DNA of 64,000 nt from Rhizobium leguminosarum (GTDB lineage Bacteria > Pseudomonadota > Alphaproteobacteria > Rhizobiales > Rhizobiaceae), in NCBI RefSeq assembly GCF_001679785.1, contig NZ_CP016286.1, positions 2,914,001 through 2,978,000 on the forward strand, read 5' to 3'. Shown piece by piece: positions 43,246 to 51,075 of the stretch (the first letter of the stretch is position 1; every line of letters starts with the position of its first letter). Under the pieces are notes generated by a model that did no database searches, was not told the DNA's origin, and saw nothing but the letters and a program-made list of their open reading frames with translations. The position numbers and the translations under genes are program-made.

Positions 43246-44700
43246 ATGACCACAGTCATCAAGAACGGCACCATCGTCACCGCCGACCTGACCTATAAGG
43301 CTGACGTGAAAATCGACGGCGGCAAGATTATCGAGATTGGTCCGAACCTCTCGGGCGACGAAACGCTGGATGCCACCGGCTGTTATGTCATGCCGGGCGG
43401 CATCGATCCGCACACCCACCTCGAAATGCCCTTCATGGGCACCTATTCTTCCGACGATTTCGAGAGCGGCACGCGCGCCGCCCTTTCCGGCGGCACGACC
43501 ATGGTGGTCGATTTCGCCCTGCCCGCCCCCGGCCAGTCGCTGCTCGAGGCGCTGACCATGTGGGACAACAAATCGACCCGCGCCAACTGCGATTATTCCT
43601 TTCATATGGCGGTCACCTGGTGGAGCGAGCAGGTCTTCAAGGAGATGGAGACCATCGTCCGCGACAAGGGCATCAACACCTTCAAGCACTTCATGGCTTA
43701 CAAGGGCGCGCTGATGGTCGACGATGACGAGATGTTCGCCTCCTTCCAGCGCTGCGCCGAGCTCGGCGCCCTGCCGCTGGTGCACGCCGAAAACGGCGAC
43801 GTCGTCGCCTCGATGTCGGCAAAGCTGCTGGCCGAGGGCAATAACGGCCCCGAGGCGCACGCCTATTCCCGGCCCGCCGAAGTGGAAGGAGAAGCCACCA
43901 ACCGCGCCATCATGATCGCCGACATGGCCGGCTGCCCGGTCTATATCGTCCACACCTCCTGCGAACAGGCACACGAGGCGATCCGCCGCGCCCGCGCCAA
44001 GGGCATGCGCGTCTATGGCGAACCGCTGATCCAGCACCTGACGCTCGACGAGAGCGAATATTCCAATCCCGACTGGGATCATGCCGCCCGCCGGGTGATG
44101 TCGCCGCCCTTCCGCAACAAGCAGCATCAGGACTCGCTCTGGGCGGGGCTTGCCTCCGGCTCGCTGCAGGTCGTTGCCACCGACCATTGCGCCTTCACCA
44201 CGGCGCAGAAGCGCTTCGGGCTCAATGATTTCACCAAGATCCCGAACGGCACCGGCGGCCTCGAAGACCGCATGCCGATGCTTTGGACCCATGGCGTCAA
44301 CACCGGGCGGCTGACGATGAACGAATTCGTCGCCGTCACCTCGACCAACATCGCCAAGATCCTCAACATCTATCCGAAGAAGGGCGCGATCCTTGTCGGC
44401 GCCGATGCCGACATCGTCGTCTGGGACCCGCAACGTTCCAAGACCATCTCGTCCAAGGCCCAGCAGTCGGCGATCGACTACAACGTCTTCGAAGGCAAGG
44501 AAGTGACCGGCCTGCCGCGCTATACGCTGACGCGCGGCGTTGTCGCGATCGAGGAAAACACGATCAAGACGCGCGAGGGCCACGGCGAATTTGTCAGGCG
44601 CGAGCCGGTCACGGCTGTCAGCAAGGCGCTTTCCCAGTGGAAGGACATCACCGCGCCGCGCAAGGTGACGCGTAGCGGCATTCCGGCAAGCGGCGTATGA
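43246..44700 (+). CDS. hydA: dihydropyrimidinase (hydantoinase)
   Basis: 484 residues from the ATG at 43246, which has GGGG at a proper distance; the ATG at 43240 is too close. Amidohydrolase superfamily: GGIDPHTHLEMPFMG with two zinc ligands, HFMAYKGALMV with the carbamylated lysine, VHAENGD, VHTSCEQA, ATDHCAFTTAQK. It opens dihydrouracil/dihydrothymine to the N-carbamoyl amino acid, linking PreTA to the M20 enzyme. Part of the rightward operon that starts at the amidohydrolase. Confidence 0.93.
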   Translation: MTTVIKNGTIVTADLTYKADVKIDGGKIIEIGPNLSGDETLDATGCYVMPGGIDPHTHLEMPFMGTYSSDDFESGTRAALSGGTTMVVDFALPAPGQSLLEALTMWDNKSTRANCDYSFHMAVTWWSEQVFKEMETIVRDKGINTFKHFMAYKGALMVDDDEMFASFQRCAELGALPLVHAENGDVVASMSAKLLAEGNNGPEAHAYSRPAEVEGEATNRAIMIADMAGCPVYIVHTSCEQAHEAIRRARAKGMRVYGEPLIQHLTLDESEYSNPDWDHAARRVMSPPFRNKQHQDSLWAGLASGSLQVVATDHCAFTTAQKRFGLNDFTKIPNGTGGLEDRMPMLWTHGVNTGRLTMNEFVAVTSTNIAKILNIYPKKGAILVGADADIVVWDPQRSKTISSKAQQSAIDYNVFEGKEVTGLPRYTLTRGVVAIEENTIKTREGHGEFVRREPVTAVSKALSQWKDITAPRKVTRSGIPASGV

Positions 44701-44758
44701 CGATGGCGCATGACGATACGGCCATCAACGGGGGACCGCTGCCTCTATGCCAATGACC

Positions 44759-45172
44759 TCACGCCGGTACCAAAGCGTCCAACTCCGGCAGAAGCACGAC
44801 GCTTTCCTGCTCGTTCGGATCGGTGCGGGCGATGATCGCCGTGCACGGCGTGCTGCTGAGGTTTGCCGGCAGATGCGGCACGCCTGCCGGGATATAGAAA
44901 AGTTCGCCGGCATGGACGATGACGTGATGCTCAAGCCGATCGCCGTACCAGGTATGGGCCTCGCCGGAGAGCATGTAGATCGCCGTCTCGTGCGCCTCGT
45001 GCAGATGCGCCTTGGCGCGTACGCCCGGCGGGATCGTCAGGAGGTGCATGCAGATGCCCTTGGCGCCGACCGTCTCGGCTGCGACTCCTTGGAAATAGCT
45101 GAGCCCCTGCTTGCCGTCATAGGCATGATTGGGGCGAACGATGTGGCAGGTGGGCTTTGATGTCACGTCCAT
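44759..45172 (-). CDS. cupin-domain protein
   Basis: 137 residues from the ATG at 45172 (MDVTSKPTCHIVRPN), with GAGGATGAGG upstream. A single cupin barrel with metal-ligand histidines in AHLHEAHETAIYMLSGEAHTWYGDRLEHHVIVHAGELFYIPAGVPHLPAN. No enzymatic function can be assigned. It lies on the minus strand between hydA and the ABC importer genes and is divergent from the importer, 94 bp between starts, so it shares a promoter region with the transport genes. Confidence 0.8.
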   Translation of the reverse strand: MDVTSKPTCHIVRPNHAYDGKQGLSYFQGVAAETVGAKGICMHLLTIPPGVRAKAHLHEAHETAIYMLSGEAHTWYGDRLEHHVIVHAGELFYIPAGVPHLPANLSSTPCTAIIARTDPNEQESVVLLPELDALVPA

Positions 45173-45266
45173 CCTCATCCTCCATGGAGTGTGTCGTCGA
45201 TAAAACCGGCGGTAATGATAGCACGCAAACCGCGCTCCCGCGGCAAAAACAAGACTGGTCGCATTG

Positions 45267-46043
45267 ATGCAAACACCCTCCGTCGTATCCGCCAAGGATC
45301 TCTGTCTCACCTACCAGGCGAATGACGGCCCGGTGAGCGCACTGAGCAATGTCAATCTCGATGTCCGCAAGGGCGATTTCGTCTCTTTCATCGGTCCCTC
45401 GGGCTGCGGCAAGACCACGTTCCTGCGTGTCATCGCCGATCTCGAGAAGAGCACGTCGGGCGAGATCTCGATCAACGGCATGACACCGGAAGAGGCTCGC
45501 AAGGCCCGCGCCTACGGCTATGTCTTCCAGGCGCCGGCGCTCTATCCCTGGCGCACCATCGAAAACAACATCGCCCTGCCCTTGGAGATCATGGGCTATT
45601 CCGGCGCCGACCGGACGCGGCGCATCGCCGAAGCGCTCGATCTGGTCAGTCTTTCGGGCTTCGAGAAGAAATTCCCCTGGCAGCTTTCCGGCGGCATGCA
45701 GCAGCGCGCCTCGATCGCCCGTGCGCTCGCCTTCGACGCCGACCTGCTGCTGATGGATGAGCCCTTCGGCGCCCTGGACGAGATCGTCCGCGACCATCTG
45801 AACGAAGAGCTGCTGAAACTCTGGACCCGCACCAATAAGACGATCTGCTTCGTCACCCATTCCATCCCCGAGGCAGTCTACCTCTCGACCAAGATCGTGG
45901 TCATGTCTCCGCGCCCGGGCCGCGTGACCGATGTGATCGACTCGACCCTGCCGGCCGAACGCCCGCTCGACATCCGCGACACCCCCGAGTTCCTGGAAAT
46001 CGCCCATCGCGTCCGCGGCGGGCTGAGGACGGGGCACGCATGA
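45267..46043 (+). CDS. ABC transporter ATPase, nitrate/taurine/ThiZ type
   Basis: 258 residues from the ATG at 45267. Walker A GPSGCGKTT, Q-loop VFQAPALYPWRT, signature LSGGMQQRASIARAL, Walker B LLMDEPFGALDE and FVTHSIPEAVYL are complete. The SsuB/TauB/ThiZ subfamily imports small organic solutes. With two permeases and an NMT1/ThiY-like binding protein it forms an importer next to the pyrimidine genes, so pyrimidines or related rings are the likely cargo. A 180-bp repeat separates it from the first permease. Confidence 0.88.
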   Translation: MQTPSVVSAKDLCLTYQANDGPVSALSNVNLDVRKGDFVSFIGPSGCGKTTFLRVIADLEKSTSGEISINGMTPEEARKARAYGYVFQAPALYPWRTIENNIALPLEIMGYSGADRTRRIAEALDLVSLSGFEKKFPWQLSGGMQQRASIARALAFDADLLLMDEPFGALDEIVRDHLNEELLKLWTRTNKTICFVTHSIPEAVYLSTKIVVMSPRPGRVTDVIDSTLPAERPLDIRDTPEFLEIAHRVRGGLRTGHA

Positions 46044-46068
46044 GGAGCAGGCGATTGCACCCTGGGGG

Positions 46069-46249
46069 CACCCCCCTCTGCCCTGCCGGGCATCTCCCCC
46101 ACAAGGGGGGAGATCGATATGCCGCACCGGCTTCCCCAAGGAAGGATCGCCGTTCCGTTCGCTGCAGAGCTAACACGGAGCGAGGCGCTACCCTCCTGCC
46201 GATCTCCCCCCTTGTGGGGGAGATGCCCGGCAGGACAGAGGGGGGTGGC
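46069..46249. repeat. 181-bp inverted-repeat element (MITE/RIME-like)
   Basis: Arms 46069-46115 and 46201-46249 are almost perfect inverted copies (CACCCCCCTCTGCCCTGCCG ... / ... CAGGACAGAGGGGGGTGGCG), each with an inner TCTCCCCC-ACAA-GGGGGAGA hairpin. It separates ABC ATPase and permease genes of one operon. A different family from the 17.9 and 42.7 kb elements. Confidence 0.8.
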
Positions 46250-46269
46250 GGCACACTCCATACCAATAG

Positions 46270-47214
46270 ATGGGGGCGCATCTTTTGAAACCCGACACCT
46301 TCAAGGACAAGATCATCCCCGTCACCACAATCCTGCTGGCCCTCGTCGTCATCTGGTATATCGCCGCCATCCTGATGAACGCGCCGTTCCAGCGCGACAT
46401 GGACGGCCGCGCCGGCGCCACACCAACGACCCTCGAATTCATCGGCAAGACGCTGGCGCAGCCAAAGCCTATCCTGCCGGCGCCGCATCAGGTGGCGCAG
46501 AACGTCTACGAGAACACCTTTCTGCGCAGCCTTTCGAGCAACCGCAGCCTCGTCTATCACAGCTGGGTAACGCTCTCCTCCACCCTGCTCGGCTTCGGCT
46601 TCGGCATGCTGCTCGGCATCCTTCTCGCCGTGCTGATCGTCCACAACCGCGCCATGGACCGCTCGCTGATGCCCTGGCTGGTGGCGAGCCAGACCATACC
46701 GATCCTCGCCATCGCGCCGATGATCGTTATCATCTCCTACAACGTACTGACCGGCGACAATGCCATTGCGCATCTGTTGAACCTCGATTCCGACGCCTCC
46801 CGCCTCGTCTCGAAAGCGCTGATCTCCACCTACCTCTCGTTCTTTCCGGTCGCCGTCGGCATGGTGAAGGGATTGCGTTCGCCTGAGATCATGCATCTCG
46901 ACCTGATGCGCACCTATTATGCCAGCCCGATGCAGACTTTCTGGAAGCTACGCGTTCCAGCCTCGATCCCTTTCCTCTTCACCTCGATGAAGGTCGCGAT
47001 CGCCGCCAGCCTCGTCGGCGCCATCGTCGGCGAGCTGCCCACGGGTGCCGTCGCCGGCATCGGTTCGAAGCTGCTGGCCGGCTCCTATTACAGCCAGACC
47101 ATCGATATCTGGGCCGCCCTCGTCGCCGGATCGCTGCTAGCGGGCATCCTGGTTGCGATTGTCGGCGTTGCGGCGAAGATCGTCGACCGCGCCATGGGCG
47201 GGAGACCGGCATGA
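46270..47214 (+). CDS. ABC transporter permease
   Basis: 314 residues from the ATG at 46270; a TTG at 46285 (LKPDTFKDK) with GGGGGCG upstream may be the real start, since no ribosome site precedes the ATG. Six membrane helices of the BPD_transp_1 type: FGFGMLLGILLAVLIVHN, LVASQTIPILAIAPMIVIISY, and the coupling loop MRTYYASPMQTFWKLRVPASIPFLFTSMKVAIAASLVGAIVGEL. It overlaps the next permease by 4 bp. Confidence 0.86.
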   Translation: MGAHLLKPDTFKDKIIPVTTILLALVVIWYIAAILMNAPFQRDMDGRAGATPTTLEFIGKTLAQPKPILPAPHQVAQNVYENTFLRSLSSNRSLVYHSWVTLSSTLLGFGFGMLLGILLAVLIVHNRAMDRSLMPWLVASQTIPILAIAPMIVIISYNVLTGDNAIAHLLNLDSDASRLVSKALISTYLSFFPVAVGMVKGLRSPEIMHLDLMRTYYASPMQTFWKLRVPASIPFLFTSMKVAIAASLVGAIVGELPTGAVAGIGSKLLAGSYYSQTIDIWAALVAGSLLAGILVAIVGVAAKIVDRAMGGRPA

Positions 47215-48338
47215 GACATCTGACCTTCTCCTGGCAAGGCATGGTCGCCCTCCTCCTCTGCGTCGGGGCGCTGACGGCCCTGCCGCTCCTGGCCGAGGGC
47301 GCGGCGCGCCCCCTCACCGACGGCACGGCAAGCCTCATTTTCACCATCGTCATCGCGGCTGCCCTGCTGTCATTCGCACCACAGCCGCCGGCCTATCGGG
47401 CCACCGTGCTGTTTATCGGCGCGCATGGCGCCGCCTGGATGCTGCTTTCGGCTCTTTCCGGCAACGAGGGCACGGCGGCGCGGGCTTTCTTCCTGCTGCT
47501 CTTCGCCTGCTGGCTGCTTGCCTGGCGATGCGTCAGCGAACTGTCGAAACTGCAGCCCGTCACCACTTTCGGCAAGTCGGCGCTCCAGCTCCTGATCCCG
47601 GCAATCTTCGGCGCCTGGATCCTCATTCTCTGGGAAGCGGTGACGCGTGGCGCTGGCGTCCCTTTCATCCTGCTGCCGCCGCCGAGCGCCATCGGCGCGC
47701 GGTTCATGGCGTCGCTGCCGATCCTCGGCGCGGACGTCAGGCAGACGATCTTCAAGGCGGTGCTGATCGGTTATATCGTCGGCTGCCTCAGTGGCTTCGT
47801 CGTCGCGGTGCTCGCCGACCGCATCGCCTTCCTGCGCCGCGGCCTTCTGCCGATCGGCAACATGGTTTCGGCCCTGCCGATCATCGGCGTCGCCCCTGTC
47901 ATGGTCATGTGGTTCGGCTTCGACTGGCCGTCGAAGGCCGCCGTCGTCATCATCATGACCTTCTTCCCGATGCTGGTGAATACCGTCGCCGGCCTTGCCG
48001 CCTCCGGCAGCATGGAGCGCGACCTGATGCGCACCTATGCCTCCGGCTATTGGCAGACGCTGCTGAAGCTCAGGCTTCCGGCGGCAATGCCCTTTATTTT
48101 CAACGCACTGAAGATCAACTCGACGCTGGCGCTGATTGGTGCCATCGTTGCGGAATTCTTCGGGACGCCGATCGTCGGCATGGGCTTCCGCATCTCCACC
48201 GAGATCGGCCGCATGAATGTCGACATGGTCTGGGCGGAAATCGCCGTCGCGGCGCTGGCCGGCTCGATCTTCTATGGCATCATCGCCCTGACCGAACGGG
48301 CGGTGACGTTCTGGCATCCGTCTATCCGTGGTGGCTAG
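47211..48338 (+). CDS. ABC transporter permease (second subunit)
   Basis: 375 residues. The N-terminal third has extra hydrophobic segments (about 8-115), then a canonical six-helix permease core: IGNMVSALPIIGVAPVMVMWFGFDWPSKAAVVIIMTFFPMLVNTVAGL and the EAA-type loop MRTYASGYWQTLLKLRLPAAMPFIFNALKINSTLALIGAIVAEFFG. Pairs with the preceding permease as a heterodimer. Its start overlaps the preceding stop (ATGA). Confidence 0.87.
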   Translation: MRHLTFSWQGMVALLLCVGALTALPLLAEGAARPLTDGTASLIFTIVIAAALLSFAPQPPAYRATVLFIGAHGAAWMLLSALSGNEGTAARAFFLLLFACWLLAWRCVSELSKLQPVTTFGKSALQLLIPAIFGAWILILWEAVTRGAGVPFILLPPPSAIGARFMASLPILGADVRQTIFKAVLIGYIVGCLSGFVVAVLADRIAFLRRGLLPIGNMVSALPIIGVAPVMVMWFGFDWPSKAAVVIIMTFFPMLVNTVAGLAASGSMERDLMRTYASGYWQTLLKLRLPAAMPFIFNALKINSTLALIGAIVAEFFGTPIVGMGFRISTEIGRMNVDMVWAEIAVAALAGSIFYGIIALTERAVTFWHPSIRGG

Positions 48339-48396
48339 GCGCGCGCGGGCTCCAGAAACGGGTCCGGGCATAACTTCAGAGGGTAAGGATAAGAAA

Positions 48397-49368
48397 ATGA
48401 GAAAGTTGATGGTTGCAATGATGGCGAGCGCGATGTCGCTTGCATCGGCCCATGCCATGGCCGCCGACAAGGTGGTGCTGCAGCTGAAATGGGTCACGCA
48501 GAGCCAGTTCGGCGGTTATTACGTCGCTAAGGACAAGGGCTTCTACAAGGAAGAAGGCCTCGACGTCGAGATCAAGCCGGGTGGCCCTGATATCGCCCCC
48601 GAGCAGGTGATTGCCGGCGGCGGCGCCGATGTCATCGTCGACTGGATGGGCGGTGCCCTGGTTGCCCGCGAAAAGGGCGTTCCACTCGTCAACATCGCCC
48701 AGCCCTATCAGAAGTCGGGCCTGGAAATGATCTGCCGCAAGGACGGCCCGGTCAAGACCGAAGCCGACTTCAAGGGCCACACGCTCGGCGTCTGGTTCTT
48801 CGGCAACGAGTATCCCTTCTTCGCCTGGATGAACAAGCTCGGCCTGTCCACCGAAGGCGGTCCGAACGGCGTCACCGTGCTGAAGCAGAGCTTCGACGTG
48901 CAGCCGCTCGTCCAGAAGCAGGCCGACTGCATCTCCGTCATGACCTATAACGAATACTGGCAGGCGATCGATGCCGGCTTCAAGCCGGAAGAACTGACGG
49001 TCTTCAACTACACTGAAATGGGCAACGACCTTCTCGAAGACGGCCTCTATGCGATGGAAGACAAGCTGAAAGACCCGGCCTTCAAGGAGAAGATGGTCAA
49101 GTTCGTCCGCGCTTCGATGAAGGGCTGGAAATATGCCACCGAGAATCCCGACGAAGCCGCCGAGATCGTCATGGACAATGGCGGCCAGGACGACAACCAT
49201 CAGAAGCGCATGATGGGCGAAGTCGCCAAGCTGGTCGGCGACAGCTCCGGCAAGCTGGACGAGGCGCTCTATGCCCGCACGGCAAAGGCGCTGCTCGATC
49301 AGAAGATCATCAGCAAGGAGCCGTCGGGCGCCTGGACGCACGACATTACCGACGCTGCTTCCAAGTAG
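48397..49368 (+). CDS. ABC transporter substrate-binding protein, NMT1/ThiY-like
   Basis: 323 residues from the ATG at 48397 (MRKLMVAMMASAMSLASAHAMAA), with GAGGGTAAGGA upstream; a signal peptide of about 22 residues. The mature part opens KVVLQLKWVTQSQFGGYYVAKDKGFYKEEGLDVEIKPGG, the hallmark of ThiY/NMT1 proteins that bind pyrimidine moieties. It is the last gene of the importer and is followed by a strong terminator. Given the catabolic genes upstream, uracil/thymine or a thiamine-type pyrimidine is the likely ligand. Confidence 0.88.
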   Translation: MRKLMVAMMASAMSLASAHAMAADKVVLQLKWVTQSQFGGYYVAKDKGFYKEEGLDVEIKPGGPDIAPEQVIAGGGADVIVDWMGGALVAREKGVPLVNIAQPYQKSGLEMICRKDGPVKTEADFKGHTLGVWFFGNEYPFFAWMNKLGLSTEGGPNGVTVLKQSFDVQPLVQKQADCISVMTYNEYWQAIDAGFKPEELTVFNYTEMGNDLLEDGLYAMEDKLKDPAFKEKMVKFVRASMKGWKYATENPDEAAEIVMDNGGQDDNHQKRMMGEVAKLVGDSSGKLDEALYARTAKALLDQKIISKEPSGAWTHDITDAASK

Positions 49369-49387
49369 TTTCGGCAAGATGCTAAGC

Positions 49388-49424
49388 GAAACGCGCGGGA
49401 GATTTCCCGCGCGTTTCGTCTTTT
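49388..49424 (+). terminator. strong terminator of the pyrimidine/ABC operon
   Basis: Perfect 13-bp stem GAAACGCGCGGGA / TCCCGCGCGTTTC with a GATT loop, followed by GTCTTTTTC, 19 bp after the binding-protein stop. Confidence 0.85.
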
Positions 49425-49426
49425 TC

Positions 49427-49475
49427 TAGAGCATGATGCCAAAAAGTGTCCGCGGTATTCGGACGACATTCTCTA
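49427..49475. repeat. copy of the GAGCATGATG palindromic repeat (degenerate right arm)
   Basis: AGAGCATGATGCCAAAAAGT ... TTCGGACGACATTCTCT. Related copies occur at 55.26 and 57.45 kb. The rest of 49476-49872 holds no gene that I can support; it must contain the promoter of the RND genes. Confidence 0.65.
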
Positions 49476-49872
49476 TCTATTTGATTTAGACGCTGATTCA
49501 GATTTCCGGTCAGTCGGCCTTAAATCATCTGCATCCAGCAACCGAAAAAATGCCTTGCAACTGTCGCATTTATCGGGCGTCAAACGTCTTAGGGATGAGC
49601 GTGATCAATCTTCGTAATGTTGACATAACCTTGCGGTGATTGATTGACGTCGGAATGGTAATTATTATCGCCTAATGGGGAATTGTTTTCTGCCGGACTT
49701 GTAGATCGAGCAAATCGATACCACCTACAAGCCGAATTTGCCGGCGAGGGATGAAGACGGCAAAGGATCGGCGGATACCTCTGAGAATGCAGGAAGGGCA
49801 GTGGCCTGATCGCGCGCTGAGTGGCAGACGCTCGAGTTCGGCCAACCTTATCATAAGATTGGACGAAGACGC

Positions 49873-51063
49873 ATGGCACACAAGCCGATTGGAATTCTAG
49901 GCGCCTCCACCCTTTTTGCGGCGGCTCTCGCCGCATCCGCCGCTTTTTCGCAGGAGACGCCGGTCGCAAAACCGCAGCAGAACCTGCCGGCGATCGTTGT
50001 CACCCAGGCGACGAACCGAACCCTCGTCGACCGCGTAATCGGCACGGGTACGGTCAAACCCGTCGAAGAAGTCTATATCCAGCCGCAGGTCGAAGGCCTC
50101 TCGATCCGCACGCTAAAAGCAGATGTCGGCGACAAGGTGCAGGCGGAAAGCACGCTCGCCACGCTGAACGAGGACGCGCTGATCCTGGAGAAGAGCCAGA
50201 TGCTGGCGACGAGAGCCAAGGGTGAGGCAAGCCTTGCCCAGTTGCGCGCTCAGCTCATCGAGGCGCAGGCCAACGCCGAACAGGCAAGGCAGCAGCAGGC
50301 CCGCGCCCAGGAAATGGGCAAGAAGGGTACGGTCTCCACCGCACAGGTCGAACAGGCCGATGCGACGGCCGCCGCAGCCAATGCCCGCGTATCTTCCGCC
50401 GAACAGGCGATCGAAGTTTCCGTAGCCGATCTCAAGGTCTTCGACAGCCAGATCGCAGATGCGGATTTGAAGCTGGCGCGCACCGATGTGAAGACGCCGG
50501 TCGCCGGCACGATCTCGGCAAAGAACGCCAAGGTCGGCGCCATCGCCGCCGGCAACGGCGACCCGCTCTTCACCATCATTCGTAACGGCGATATCGAACT
50601 CGTCGCCGAAGTCGCCGAAAGCGATATCGTGAGAGTCGTGGCCGGTCAGAAGGCTGCGATTTCGCTCTCCGGCAGCCGCGAGAAACTGTCCGGCGCCGTG
50701 CGCCTGGTCTCGCCCACCGTCGATCCGGTCACCCGCCTCGGTCTCGTCCATATCTCCATCGACGACGACAGCAAGGCGCGCTCCGGCATGTATGGCAGCG
50801 CCGAGATCATCGTGCGCGAGACTGAGGGCGTCTCGCTTCCCCTGACCGCCGTGCTGACCAGCAACGAGGGCTCCTCTGCTCGCAGGGTCGAGGATGGCGT
50901 GGTGAAATACGCCAAGGTCGAGACCGGCATCCAGGACGGTGCCTATGTCGAGATCGTCAATGGATTGGAGACCGGCGACGAGGTCGTGGCCAAGGCGGGC
51001 GCCTATGTCCGCGACGGTGACCGCATCACTCCGGTGCGTGAACAGCTCCCGGCTTCCAACTAA
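49873..51063 (+). CDS. RND efflux periplasmic adaptor protein
   Basis: 396 residues. Signal peptide (about 1-26, ending AFSQ), lipoyl-type domain (VEGLSIRTLKADVGDKVQAESTLATL ... VKTPVAGTISAKNAKVGAIAAGNGDPLFTII), an alpha-hairpin with heptads (about 95-190, EARQQQ-type coiled coil), beta-barrel and membrane-proximal domains. Connects the RND pump encoded 12 bp downstream to an outer-membrane channel; no TolC-like gene is adjacent. No local TetR/MarR repressor precedes it. Confidence 0.9.
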   Translation: MAHKPIGILGASTLFAAALAASAAFSQETPVAKPQQNLPAIVVTQATNRTLVDRVIGTGTVKPVEEVYIQPQVEGLSIRTLKADVGDKVQAESTLATLNEDALILEKSQMLATRAKGEASLAQLRAQLIEAQANAEQARQQQARAQEMGKKGTVSTAQVEQADATAAAANARVSSAEQAIEVSVADLKVFDSQIADADLKLARTDVKTPVAGTISAKNAKVGAIAAGNGDPLFTIIRNGDIELVAEVAESDIVRVVAGQKAAISLSGSREKLSGAVRLVSPTVDPVTRLGLVHISIDDDSKARSGMYGSAEIIVRETEGVSLPLTAVLTSNEGSSARRVEDGVVKYAKVETGIQDGAYVEIVNGLETGDEVVAKAGAYVRDGDRITPVREQLPASN

Positions 51064-51075
51064 AGAGACCATCCG

